From: Burkholderia thailandensis E264
GTDB taxonomy: Bacteria > Pseudomonadota > Gammaproteobacteria > Burkholderiales > Burkholderiaceae
Reading direction: 5' to 3'
NCBI RefSeq assembly: GCF_000012365.1
Contig: NC_007650.1
Coordinates: 124,001 to 188,000, forward strand
DNA length: 64,000 nt
The position numbers and the translations under genes are program-made. The stretch's first letter is position 1. Each line of letters opens with the position of its first letter. Shown here one piece after another: positions 1-8,906 of the stretch. The notes beneath the pieces are model-generated. The model was not told the DNA's origin, searched no databases, and was given only the letters and a program-made list of their open reading frames with translations.

Positions 1-13
1 CGCATGACTGACG

Positions 14-48
14 AAAAAAATCCCCGCGCTCCTTGCGAAGACGCGGGG
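14..48 (-). terminator. Rho-independent terminator (minus strand)
   Basis: A 7-bp GC-only stem (CCCCGCG at 22-28 with CGCGGGG at 42-48) is preceded on the plus strand by seven A (14-20), so a minus-strand transcript would end in the hairpin followed by a U-run. No minus-strand gene ends between this site and the next terminator at 243-274, so it is probably a back-up terminator for the gene at 376-1917. Confidence 0.7.
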
Positions 49-121
49 AAAGCTAGAGACAACGAGCGTACCGTGACCTTACGGTGCACGGAGTTTTACT
101 CTGAATGAAAATGAAGCGCAT

Positions 122-145
122 GAAAATCGGACGAATTCGATTTTC
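122..145. repeat. Inverted repeat
   Basis: Arms GAAAATCG (122-129) and CGATTTTC (138-145) flank an 8-nt centre. It lies between two minus-strand terminators. It could be a protein-binding dyad or a third weak RNA hairpin. No gene is called here. Confidence 0.4.
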
Positions 146-242
146 CCGACATCGTGCGCTTTGTAGAAGCTTCACGCGATATCCCACCTCGAGCCTGTGT
201 CGGCGCGTGCGTGACGCCGCACGTGCGGCAGGGCCAAGTCGC

Positions 243-274
243 AAAAAAACCCTCACGCCCAACGGGCGTGAGGG
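243..274 (-). terminator. Rho-independent terminator of the 376-1917 gene
   Basis: A perfect 11-bp stem (CCCTCACGCCC at 250-260, GGGCGTGAGGG at 264-274) with a 3-nt loop is preceded on the plus strand by seven A (243-249). In the minus direction this is a textbook intrinsic terminator, about 100 bp downstream of the stop codon of the hypothetical gene. Confidence 0.9.
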
Positions 275-375
275 CAAACGGATGGAAACGGCCGAGGGCG
301 AGCGCTTACCCTCGGCACGGTCACTTCAACCCGGAAGTGAACCGCAATTGATCTTGCGCGAACAAGAAACACCAA

Positions 376-1917
376 TCAATCGGATCGGTCTGAATTTGCT
401 GTTGCGATGCCACTGCGGTTGCCTGTTCGATCTTCGCGGCCGCAAGAGCGGACCCGATGCCGGACATCGGCGTCGCGCTCGCGATGCGCGGATGGTTCTC
501 TGTTGTGCGTTAACGCGAAGTCGCCGCTGTACGGCGATTCCCAGTGCGTTAGCGTATCGTCCGGCATCGAAAAGGCGCTCTGGAACGGATCGTTCGCGAA
601 TCGGGGAAGAAACGTGATCCGCGATGCATCTTCGCTCGAATCGAAGTGATCCGACGGCCGTGGCAACGCAAGCGAATTGACGAACGCGGTTGGGCGATCA
701 TGAATGCATTCGCGCGCATAGTCGGACGCGGCGCGCGCCGACGATGCAAACTGCTCCATGACGAGCATCTCCATTCCGGACCCGCTCAAGCCGATAGCGT
801 GCCCCTCCATGGGCCGTTCGTCGGCTCCGAGCGGCCGGCTGCAGAGAGCCGCGGCGTGCCCGTCAGCGGATTCGAAGTCGGTGGCGCGTATCGCTTCGAC
901 TCGCGCGACGCGCGTATCCGGAGGGGAATCCGTGTTTATCGGCGGAGTGCTGGATGACAACGTATCGGCGGGCGAGTACGGCGGAGCGACGTCGTGTTGC
1001 CCATCCAGCTCGAATGGAGGCAAATCGGAATGGGCATCGTCCGGTGCGTTCCATTGCGCCAGATCGAACGGCTCCGCTTGCAGTGTTGCATCAACCGATG
1101 CGACGCGCGGCGTCGGAGCAGGCGGCATTGTCGCCGCAGGGAGTTCGCGGGCGAACAGTTTCGTCCACGCGATATCGATCGCCCGTTGCGTCAATAGAGG
1201 CGGTGCAGACGGCATCCGATCGTTCGCGATCGACACGTGTATCGATGCGGCCAACATGTCGGCATAGAAAATCGGCGCATGCGTGCCGGCGGAGCGGTCA
1301 TGCGGTTCCGCCTGCATGTCCGGGAGCGGCGTCGCATCCGGGTCGAGTTTCGCGAGCGTGATCGCGTCATGCGCTGTTCGGTTCATGGCTTGCTCGACCA
1401 TGTCGGCGTAGAAGGAGAGCGGCATGCCGGCGGCTTCGCCCGGCTGCGGCGTGCCGGGATCGAGCGACGTATCGGCACGTGTGTGCGCATCGATGCTCGC
1501 TTGCGTCAACGAGGACGGTGCGGGTATCGGCGGGCCGGTGTGAACGGCCGCATCGACGCCGCGCTGAAATGGAAAAGGAGAGAAACTCGTATCGGGTAGC
1601 GGGCCGGGAGGAAGCGGACCGCTCGGCAACGGCTCGTTGCCGCCGATGCTGGCAAGATGCATCGGTAGTTCATCGAAATGATCCGCGGGAGATCGAGCCG
1701 GATCGATGCGAGGAAGCGTTTGTGCCTGGTGAGCCTCGGACGCGATCGGCTGCTCCGCGGACTCGGTGTCGGATGTCGCCGTTTCTTCAGGTGCGTGATT
1801 CCTTTGCTTGTCGATGTCGACCGTTTTCTGGAGCGTATGCGTGAGCGGGCCCGACATCGCGAGCATGAAAGCGATCACGAAACCGAACATCCAGATGCGC
1901 GTTTGACTGATCGACAT
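376..1917 (-). CDS. Proline-rich hypothetical membrane-anchored or exported protein
   Basis: 513 residues, not recognised. One hydrophobic segment near the N-terminus (about residues 8-27) could be a signal anchor; the rest is polar, acidic and rich in Pro, Ala and Asp. A degenerate internal duplication is visible: 'FYADM' followed by a short helical stretch occurs twice, and 'LTQ..ID' also occurs twice. The ATG at 1915-1917 has an AGAGGA-like sequence 10 nt upstream. An intrinsic terminator follows. The composition suggests a disordered secreted or surface-tethered protein, but no function can be assigned. The reverse strand also has long open frames because of GC bias; this frame is preferred because it has a membrane segment, internal repeats and the terminator. 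Confidence 0.6.
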   Translation of the reverse strand: MSISQTRIWMFGFVIAFMLAMSGPLTHTLQKTVDIDKQRNHAPEETATSDTESAEQPIASEAHQAQTLPRIDPARSPADHFDELPMHLASIGGNEPLPSGPLPPGPLPDTSFSPFPFQRGVDAAVHTGPPIPAPSSLTQASIDAHTRADTSLDPGTPQPGEAAGMPLSFYADMVEQAMNRTAHDAITLAKLDPDATPLPDMQAEPHDRSAGTHAPIFYADMLAASIHVSIANDRMPSAPPLLTQRAIDIAWTKLFARELPAATMPPAPTPRVASVDATLQAEPFDLAQWNAPDDAHSDLPPFELDGQHDVAPPYSPADTLSSSTPPINTDSPPDTRVARVEAIRATDFESADGHAAALCSRPLGADERPMEGHAIGLSGSGMEMLVMEQFASSARAASDYARECIHDRPTAFVNSLALPRPSDHFDSSEDASRITFLPRFANDPFQSAFSMPDDTLTHWESPYSGDFALTHNREPSAHRERDADVRHRVRSCGREDRTGNRSGIATANSDRSD

Positions 1918-2264
1918 GGATATCGAAATCCTCTGCGGTGTGACGGGCCGTGGGTGTATTGCGCCGAAAAGCGTCGGCGCTAGGGCGATCAGCCGGGCGA
2001 AAACCTTGACGTCGCGCGATGATCCGACGCATTGCGCATCGGCGAAATGAACGCGGCGATTCGTTTCCGGCCGGGTCAGGCATGCAACCGGATGCGATCG
2101 TTGCGCGCGTCAGTTGCCGCGCCTGAGTCCGGGAGCGTCGGTTGCGCGGTTGGCGCGCTTGTTCGACTGGCATTCCCGGAATTGCTTGAATGGCTTCGTC
2201 TTCGAACGAAGAGCGGTTGAAGCATCGATTATCTGATGCGGCCTCGCGGCTGCGTGCGCGCACG
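1918..2264. other. Intergenic region between two minus-strand genes
   Basis: 347 bp with no convincing gene. It should hold the promoter of the 376-1917 gene. Open frames crossing it look like GC-driven artefacts. I see no RNA gene or repeat. Confidence 0.5.
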
Positions 2265-2621
2265 TCAATCAAGCTGCATTTGAGTAAGGATCTGCTCGCG
2301 ATCGAAGGTCAACTTCAACGAACGAGTTTGACCGCTCCACATCAGAAGTCGGCCGGGTTCGCGAAGCCACTGCCCATCGCTCAGAAAAATCCACGTGACG
2401 TAGCCTCCCGGATGCTCGATAGCCTGATGAGGCGGGCCGAGACGCCAGCCGACTTGTGTCATTGGCGTGCCGGTGGGCAGCAGGCGCTCCAGTTCTTTGC
2501 GCGTCTTCCAAGCGAGAAGGTCGCGGCAATTTCGCGTCGTGACGAGAGCGTGGAGGCGCGCTGCCAGGCGGCGAACAAGCGATTTGAAGTTTGGGGAATG
2601 CGTCGATAGGGGTGTATTCAT
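2265..2621 (-). CDS. Small protein with a BamE/SmpA-like pattern
   Basis: About 118 residues if translation starts at the ATG at 2619-2621 (in-frame upstream starts also exist). The C-terminal half has the pattern 'TGTPMTQVGWRLGPP', then an aromatic/Gly segment 'GGYVTWIFL'. This resembles the start of BamE/SmpA-type domains (a G-T-x-x-x-V-x-x-x-LG-P turn followed by a W/Y-rich strand). No lipobox or signal peptide is visible, so it is not a canonical BamE. The start has no strong Shine-Dalgarno. An overlapping plus-strand frame (2190-2609) has no recognisable features and was left out. Confidence 0.45.
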   Translation of the reverse strand: MNTPLSTHSPNFKSLVRRLAARLHALVTTRNCRDLLAWKTRKELERLLPTGTPMTQVGWRLGPPHQAIEHPGGYVTWIFLSDGQWLREPGRLLMWSGQTRSLKLTFDREQILTQMQLD

Positions 2622-3390
2622 GATGCAGGACTCATGCATGCCATTCGGGATTCTGCGATCAACGCCAGCAGCAACTCGTATTCGAGGCATCGAACGGCTT
2701 CTCGCCGTCATCGGGAAAAAGTCTCTCACGTCCTGCTGCGTAAAACGATCGGACGGGTTCGAAAGATGGCATTCGTCGAGATGGGGGCAGGTGTCCCTCG
2801 TCTGCAGGGAATCGACGATGAGAGAGCGGACGTGACTCGATTTGCCCTACGTACGAAGAATGAATGATGCGGGTTAGTCAGGACAATTGACCTGATCCAA
2901 AACCGAACTTGTCTTATGTCGTCGCCAAATTTCTGTCGCTATGATGCGATTGATCGGTTCTGACCTTTTTGGGTGAAGAAATCGGAGTGCCGGAAGCACG
3001 CCGCGTGGCGTTCGAAAGAGATATTGAGTTCCCCTCCGATACTGAAAAGCCCTGGGCCGAGAGATTTCGAAGCCCGCATTTCGTTGAGTTATGCGAATTG
3101 TATTGGCGCATGCGTTGCAGAGGCGGGGCGATGTGGCCATGGCGATACCGTCGAGCGCCCCGCGGTGGCGGGACACGCCGCGCGCGTCACATGCGTTGCT
3201 GCCAGCGGCTACCTCATTCGATGCGCGTGAATTGCGAATGGCGTGTCGCGCCTGAGCGACTTCGGTGGCGTAGCCGCGAGATGGTGTGATGCCTCTGCAT
3301 CGCCGGGCCGTTCGGTCATCCAATCAAGCAATGCATGGAATTGGGTAAATCGACGTTTTTGATAATTCAGGAACACTAAAGGATTGAGTT
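2622..3390. other. Intergenic region upstream of the autotransporter gene
   Basis: About 770 bp without a supportable gene. Several 60-150-codon frames exist on both strands but show no family pattern, signal peptide or good ribosome binding site. The last about 100 bp are A/T-richer and probably contain the promoter of the downstream adhesin gene. A good ribosome binding site (AAAGGA, 3378-3383) ends the region. Confidence 0.5.
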
Positions 3391-5949
3391 TTGGAATACA
3401 AGATTGATCGACGTGGAAATGGTAAGGCAAGCCGTCGAGGACGGCGGAAGTCTTCGCGAGGCATCATGACGCAGCGTGCGGCGCTCATCACGCTTCTTCT
3501 TGCAGCATGGTCTGCGCCGAGCGTTGCACAGGCACTCCATGAAGGGTCGGGGGCGCAGAGTGTCGAGGTAGGACAGGGATCGAACGCATCGGGCTCGCAA
3601 AGCACCGCGCTGGGTAACAATGCGCAGGCGACGGGCAGCCAGAGCACGGCAACCGGACAAGGGTCCCAGGCGACGGGCGATCGGAGCACGGCGACGGGTC
3701 AAGGTTCACAAGCGACGGGCGGCAATAGCACGGCGACGGGCCAGGGTTCGCACGCGACGGGTAGCAACAGCACGGCGACGGGGCAGGGTTCGCAAGCGAC
3801 GGGCGGCAGTAGCACGGCGACGGGCCAGGGTTCGCAAGCGACGGGCGACAACAGCACGGCAACTGGCCAGAACGCCACCGCGTCGGGCGATTCGAGCACG
3901 GCAACGGGGCAAGGGTCACAAGCGACGGGCGACAACAGCGCGGCAACTGGCCAGGGCGCTACTGCGTCGGGCGACTCGAGCACGGCGACGGGTCAAGGCT
4001 CGCAAGCGACAGGTAGCAACAGCACGGCGACGGGCCAGGGTTCGCAAGCGACGGGCGACAACAGTACGGCAACCGGCCAGGACGCTACCGCATCGGGTGA
4101 ATCGAGCACGGCGACGGGCCAGGGTTCGCAAGCGACGGGCGACAACAGCACGGCAACTGGCCAGGACGCCACCGCGTCGGGCGATTCGAGCACGGCAACG
4201 GGGCAAGGGTCACAAGCGACGGGCGACAACAGCGCGGCAACCGGCCAGGACGCCACCGCATCGGGTGAATCGAGCACGGCGACGGGCCAGGGGGCGCAGG
4301 CGACGGGCGACAACAGCGCAGCAACCGGCCAGAACGCCACGGCATCGGGCGATTCGAGCACGGCGACGGGCCAGGGTTCGCAAGCGACGGGCGACAACAG
4401 TACGGCAACCGGCCAGAACGCCACCGCGTCGGGCGATTCGAGCACGGCGACGGGCCAGGGTTCGCAGGCGACGAGTGACAACAGCACGGCAACCGGCCAG
4501 AACGCCACGGCGTCGGGTGATTCGAGCACGGCGACGGGGCAGGGTTCGCAAGCGACGGGCGACAACAGTACGGCAACTGGCCAGGACGCCACCGCGTCGG
4601 GCGATTCGAGCACGGCGACGGGGCAGGATTCGCAAGCGACGGGCGACAAGAGTACGGCAACCGGCCAGAACGCCACGGCGTCGGGTGATTCGAGCACGGC
4701 GACGGGGCAGGGTTCGCAAGCGACGGGCGACAACAGTACGGCAACCGGCCAGAACGCCACCGCGTCGGGCGATTCGAGCACGGCGACGGGCCAGGGTTCG
4801 CAAGCGATCGGCGACAACAGTACGGCAACCGGCCAGAACGCCGCTGCATCGGGCGAATCGAGCACGGCGACGGGCCAGGGGGCGCAGGCGACGGGCGACA
4901 ACAGCGCAGCAACCGGCCAGAACGCCACGGCATCGGGTGAATCGAGCACGGCGACGGGCCAAGGTTCGCAAGCGACGAGTGACAACAGCACGGCGACGGG
5001 CCAGAACGCCACGGCGTCGGGCAACTCGAGCACGGCGACGGGCCAAGGTTCGCAGGCGACGAGTGACAACAGCACGGCAACCGGCCAGAACGCCACCGCG
5101 TCGGGCAATTCGAGCACGGCGACGGGCCAGGGTTCACAAGCGACGGGTAGCAATAGCGCAGCAACCGGCCAGAACGCTACCGCATCGGGCGATGCGAGCA
5201 CGGCGACGGGCCAAGGTTCGCAAGCGACGGGCGACAACAGCACGGCAACCGGCCAGAACGCCACCGCGTCGGGCGACTCGAGCACGGCGACGGGCCAGGG
5301 CGCACAGGCGACGGGCAGTGGCAGCACGGCGAACGGCGTCAATGCGGCCGCAACGGGCCATCAGAGCACCGCACTGGGCGCGGGCGCCCAGGCTACCGGC
5401 TCGCAGGGCGTCGCGAATGGCTGGAACGCAAACGTGTCGGGGAATCAAGGCGTCGCAATCGGCGGGAATGCTGCGGCACAGGGCAATCAAAGCATCGCGC
5501 TCGGAGCCAATGCGTCGGCGACGGGTGAGCACAGCATGGCGTTGGGCGCCGGCTCGCAGGCGACGGGCTCGAACTCGGTCGCGCTCGGCCAAGGGTCGAT
5601 CGCGGACCGCGACAACTCGGTTTCGGTGGGTTCGGATGGCGGTGAGCGCAACGTCACCAACGTGGCCAATGGATGGCACGACACCGACGCCGTCAATTTC
5701 CGGCAATTGCGTGAGGTCGCCCGTTATGCGTACAGCGGCATCGCGGCCGCTACCGCGCTTGCAATGATTCCGGACGTCGACGCCGGCAAGACTTTCTCGA
5801 TCGGCATCGGGACGGGCGGCTATCTCGGATATCAGGCCGTTGCCGTCGGCGCGTCGGCTCGCATCGGACAGAATCTGAAGGTCCGGCTGGGAGCGGGCAT
5901 CAGTGCGGCGTCGACGACGTGGGGCGCAGGCGCGTCGTATAGCTGGTAG
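3391..5949 (+). CDS. Trimeric autotransporter adhesin (YadA/Bpa family) with a long repeat head
   Basis: Up to 852 residues. Translation can begin at TTG 3391 (AAAGGA 7 nt upstream) or at ATG 3466. A signal peptide ending near 'SVAQA' follows ATG 3466; the longer form would give an extended signal region. About residues 70-650 are YadA-type head repeats with the 14-residue pattern S-x-A-x-G-x-x-x-x-A-x-G-x-x. A more varied head follows, then a neck ('NVTNVANGW..TDAVNFRQL') and a short C-terminal four-strand YadA anchor ending in aromatic Trp. There is almost no coiled-coil stalk. Trimeric surface display through the outer membrane and adhesion are expected from the family. B. pseudomallei carries several such Bpa proteins; which one is the ortholog cannot be decided here. 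The start and repeat number are uncertain. Confidence 0.93.
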   Translation: MEYKIDRRGNGKASRRGRRKSSRGIMTQRAALITLLLAAWSAPSVAQALHEGSGAQSVEVGQGSNASGSQSTALGNNAQATGSQSTATGQGSQATGDRSTATGQGSQATGGNSTATGQGSHATGSNSTATGQGSQATGGSSTATGQGSQATGDNSTATGQNATASGDSSTATGQGSQATGDNSAATGQGATASGDSSTATGQGSQATGSNSTATGQGSQATGDNSTATGQDATASGESSTATGQGSQATGDNSTATGQDATASGDSSTATGQGSQATGDNSAATGQDATASGESSTATGQGAQATGDNSAATGQNATASGDSSTATGQGSQATGDNSTATGQNATASGDSSTATGQGSQATSDNSTATGQNATASGDSSTATGQGSQATGDNSTATGQDATASGDSSTATGQDSQATGDKSTATGQNATASGDSSTATGQGSQATGDNSTATGQNATASGDSSTATGQGSQAIGDNSTATGQNAAASGESSTATGQGAQATGDNSAATGQNATASGESSTATGQGSQATSDNSTATGQNATASGNSSTATGQGSQATSDNSTATGQNATASGNSSTATGQGSQATGSNSAATGQNATASGDASTATGQGSQATGDNSTATGQNATASGDSSTATGQGAQATGSGSTANGVNAAATGHQSTALGAGAQATGSQGVANGWNANVSGNQGVAIGGNAAAQGNQSIALGANASATGEHSMALGAGSQATGSNSVALGQGSIADRDNSVSVGSDGGERNVTNVANGWHDTDAVNFRQLREVARYAYSGIAAATALAMIPDVDAGKTFSIGIGTGGYLGYQAVAVGASARIGQNLKVRLGAGISAASTTWGAGASYSW
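3640..5340 (+). repeat. 42-bp tandem repeat array inside the autotransporter gene
   Basis: Roughly 40 tandem 42-bp units encode alternating 'STATGQGSQATGDN' and 'STATGQNATASGDS' types, giving an 84-bp (28-residue) higher-order period over much of the array. Units differ by a few, mostly silent, bases. Such an array can change length by recombination without breaking the frame. Confidence 0.95.
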
Positions 5950-6024
5950 CGCGTCAGGCAGCGCACGACGAGCGGCGGTCAGCGAATGTCGATCGACAAC
6001 TGCTTCCGCCGCTCGGCGCTGAAA

Positions 6025-7512
6025 TCATGAACGCGTATCGCGGCCGGGCAATGTCCGGCAGCTATCGCCGATGGGCGGAGGTGCCGTGCTCGGGTAGCCG
6101 TCGCCGAGAATATACGTCTGGCTCGTTGCGACGAACCCGTCGTCGAATGTTGCTTCGACGAAATAAGCTCGCCATCCGCTTGCCGGCCGATCGAGAACCA
6201 ACCGCCGAGGTGGGGCGCCGTTCATCGTGACGGGCGTCGACGTATAGCGGATGCCGCACGCGTAACGGAAATCGCGCGCGTGCGGATTCGCCGCTTGCCA
6301 CAACAGCAGTTGCCTCGGCTGCTCCGACGTGCGCAGCCGAAGTATCGTCTGGCCGTTCGTGTCGGCCGGCATCGCCTGCACTTGCGGCAAAGCCTTGCCG
6401 TGCTGAATGCGATTGACGAACGGGATGAGAGAATCGCGCGTGGCGCGACGAATGTCCGAGTGCGAAGCATTCGGCACCATGCGAAGCGCCTTCGCACCGG
6501 GAAGCTTGTCGAAGTAGAGTTGCGAATTGTCCGGCACGAAAAAGTCGTCGCCGCTCGCGTTGACGATGTACTTCGGCACGGCCAGGCGCGAGCCGTGGCG
6601 CGTGCCGAGATACGAAAGCGGATCCTCGATCCGCATCAGCAGGCCGAACGCCCGGCTGTCGAGCGTTCGGTCGATACCCTCCGCGTAATACGGATAAAAA
6701 GCCAGCGGCCAATTTCCGCCGTATGACCGATACATGTTGTCGAGCGCGGCGCGCGTCGAGAGCAGATCGATCGCGAAGGGCGCGATTGCGTCGATGCGCT
6801 TGTCACCGATGAGCGCAAGCCAAGTGGTCCACGCCCGCTTCGAAATGCCCGAGACGACGAAGCGATGGATGCCGAGCGTGGTCAGTTCGCGCTCCGCGAG
6901 CGACATCGCGCGCCAGACGGACGCCGCCATGGGCACGTGCAGCGGCATCGTGGCGCGCGTATGCGGCGACTGCATGAAAAGAGTCCAGCTGCGCGCCACG
7001 CTGTCGTCTTCCGCTTTCGGCTTGCCGTCGCCCGCATAAGTCAAAAGCTGATTGGGCACATCGCTCACCGAAATGACCGCGGTGCGCGTGTTTCTGGCGA
7101 TATCCGTCAGCGTGTCGGGCAGGAAATCGTTTGGGCTCCTTGGCGTTTCCCCATCGCTTGGGTGCCGCGTGCCATCATTGGCGATCACGAGTGCGCGATG
7201 CGGCAGCGCGTCTTGCGGAATGTACAGCGTGACCTCGTGTACCCACGTGTCGGGTCGCACGAGCTGATCGGGCGCCCACGATTGCGAAACAAGCCGATAC
7301 GTTCGCTGTTCGATCCCGGGCAGTTGCACGACGCTTGTCATCGTGTAGTTCAGCGGCTGGCTTTCCACCGTCTGCCTGTAGCAGGCGAGCGTATCCGTCA
7401 AATCGCGATGCGCGTCGGCTTGGCACGGAGAATCCATCGGCGCGGCCTCGGCGTGCGGGTAAGTGATCGATAACATGGATAGGGCAATTGCACCAGCAAC
7501 CTTCTTCAGCAT
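6025..7512 (-). CDS. PhoPQ-activated pathogenicity-related protein (PqaA-like)
   Basis: 495 residues with a signal peptide ending near 'PHAEA'. The body matches the PhoPQ_related (PqaA) family, an alpha/beta-hydrolase-like exported protein group. Visible pieces are a conserved N-terminal Tyr/Arg-rich region, 'SGISKRAW' around residue 222 in place of the usual nucleophile elbow, 'YYAEGID' and 'DPLSYLGTR', then a 'YIVNASGDDFF' strand and a His-containing 'NASHSD' segment. In Salmonella, pqaA is controlled by PhoPQ and linked to polymyxin resistance; the enzymatic activity is not established. It converges on the autotransporter gene with about 75 bp between them. No operon partner is obvious. 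Confidence 0.85.
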   Translation of the reverse strand: MLKKVAGAIALSMLSITYPHAEAAPMDSPCQADAHRDLTDTLACYRQTVESQPLNYTMTSVVQLPGIEQRTYRLVSQSWAPDQLVRPDTWVHEVTLYIPQDALPHRALVIANDGTRHPSDGETPRSPNDFLPDTLTDIARNTRTAVISVSDVPNQLLTYAGDGKPKAEDDSVARSWTLFMQSPHTRATMPLHVPMAASVWRAMSLAERELTTLGIHRFVVSGISKRAWTTWLALIGDKRIDAIAPFAIDLLSTRAALDNMYRSYGGNWPLAFYPYYAEGIDRTLDSRAFGLLMRIEDPLSYLGTRHGSRLAVPKYIVNASGDDFFVPDNSQLYFDKLPGAKALRMVPNASHSDIRRATRDSLIPFVNRIQHGKALPQVQAMPADTNGQTILRLRTSEQPRQLLLWQAANPHARDFRYACGIRYTSTPVTMNGAPPRRLVLDRPASGWRAYFVEATFDDGFVATSQTYILGDGYPSTAPPPIGDSCRTLPGRDTRS

Positions 7513-7726
7513 GTCCGGCTCCTTCGAGTTGAAACGATGTGCTTCCTATGGCGACTGCCGACGAGATACTGGACGAACTCATCGACTGCCTACGACAAAA
7601 TCGCCGGCTGTTCGAGCCGACCGTGACGATGCCGCGTGCGATGCGACAAGACGAACGGCGTTTTCCACAAGATGGGGCGTGGCGCGGGATGCATCGCGCA
7701 CTTGCCTCGTTCGATCGACGAGCACT

Positions 7727-8321
7727 TCAGAAAGAGAAACCGGCCGCGATATAGGGGCCGTTCGCCAAACGGGCATTTTGCGTGCCGTTGCGTCCCTTGA
7801 GTTCTTCGTAGCGCCATCCCGCCTCGAGGTTGATCGGCTTGTACGTCCAGCGAACGTCCGCCGTGGCTTGCGTGTATGCACCGAGCCCTGCGTTGAAAAC
7901 CGAGCGAGGCGTGTAGAACGCTCGCCCGACGAGCGATAGCCTCGATGCCGCGCGAAGGCTGGCGATGACGCCGATGGGCGTCGTCAGTCCGCTTCGACCG
8001 TCGGCGGATCGGACATAGAGCGCCTTGCCGGCGGCCGTCAGTGAAACGGCGCCTATGGGAACCCCGAAGCTCAGACCGGGGCCGATCGAATAGGCGTCTT
8101 CGCCGCTGCGCGTTGCGTCGAACAAAAAAGCCGAACCCTGCGCCCGTCGGCGTACGGGACACGCTCTGATAGCCATTTCCGATGACGATGCTGTAGTCGC
8201 TTGCTCGCGCGCTCGACATGAATGAAATGACGGCGATCCACGATGCGGCGCGCGAGATTTTCGACAAAACGCGTGGCCAGCCAGGGCGTTTTGCAAAAAT
8301 TAACGATTCAGTTCGGCTCAT
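7727..8321 (-). pseudogene. YfaZ-like outer-membrane protein, frameshifted
   Basis: Two minus-strand frames together encode one YfaZ-family beta-barrel. The 5' part (from ATG 8319-8321) gives a signal peptide ending near 'SSARA' and a first strand 'SDYSIVIGNGYQS'. The 3' part, in another frame, gives 'SGEDAYSIGPGLSFG' through 'GWRYEELKGRNG' to a C-terminal Phe typical of outer-membrane proteins. The frames meet at a run of six T on the minus strand (8124-8129 on the plus strand). Removing one T would restore a protein of about 197 residues. It may be a real pseudogene, a slippage-controlled gene, or a sequencing error. Confidence 0.75.
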
Positions 8322-8906
8322 GAAATCTGGGCTATTGAAAAAGTTAAGAGAACATTAAATGGGTGAATGGGCGGATCGATGACAGGCGACGCTCATCGGG
8401 CGGTGTTCGGTCGTCTTTATGCTCGAGGTTCCTTCGCGGAAGAACCGTGCAGCGGCCGCAACTTCGGTGATGTTTCCACGGAAGAGAACAGGCGGCCCGA
8501 GCGAGGCACTGTGCGCTACGTAGCGAAAGGCGGCGGCTGGATGCGACATGGCACGCGGATCTATCGCCAAGGAAAGCGGCGTTTCGTTCGCACTCTGCTT
8601 CAGCGCGGCGAGAATTGAATTCGACAGGTCATAAGAACAAAAAAACGTAAATAAAAAATGGCTTATCTGGCGTGTCGAGACACGAAAGTTTCGACGCGAA
8701 AAGTTAAAAAAGTTCCATTTCGAGAATGAAATGTACGCGATCTATCGCGTTTTGAGACTTGTCAGATATCGCGTTTGAACGACGCTCGCTAACATCGTCG
8801 CGGATTCTGTTGGGTCCCGATGAGATGCCGTTGGCATTCGACGTGTCATTTCATGGCTGGAGCCGACGAGGTCGGCGTACTTTCATTACCGAAGCAGGAG
8901 TATTGA
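8322..8906. promoter_or_regulatory. A/T-rich leader and probable promoter region of the fimbrial operon
   Basis: 585 bp without a supportable gene. Positions about 8620-8760 are clearly A/T-rich compared with the surroundings and hold several short dyads: CGTGTC-GA-GACACG (8671-8684), TTTCG-ACG-CGAAA just after it, and CATTTC/GAAATG (8716-8721 with 8728-8733). This is the likely control region for the fimbrial subunit gene. A/T-rich tracts of this kind are common H-NS targets, but that is inference. The ribosome binding site AGGAG is at 8896-8900. Confidence 0.55.

Noticed and set aside
2874..3323. 149-codon minus-strand frame in the autotransporter upstream region
   Set aside because: No start signal or family pattern; composition like other GC shadows.
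3640..5340. Possible CRISPR-like array
   Set aside because: Units are contiguous, coding and lack unique spacers.
3620..5767. Long Arg-rich plus-strand frame and several long minus-strand frames across the autotransporter repeats
   Set aside because: They are by-products of the 42-bp GC-rich repeat, which is a multiple of three and so keeps every frame open. Only the YadA frame has a signal peptide and anchor.
7539..7754. 71-codon plus-strand frame overlapping the YfaZ gene end
   Set aside because: The N-terminal part looks plausible (helical, 'ADEILDELIDCLRQNRR') but the rest is Arg-rich, there is no good ribosome binding site, and it overlaps the YfaZ C-terminus.
8367..8618. 83-codon plus-strand frame before the fimbrial operon
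   Set aside because: Arg/Gly-rich, no family match, no ribosome binding site.
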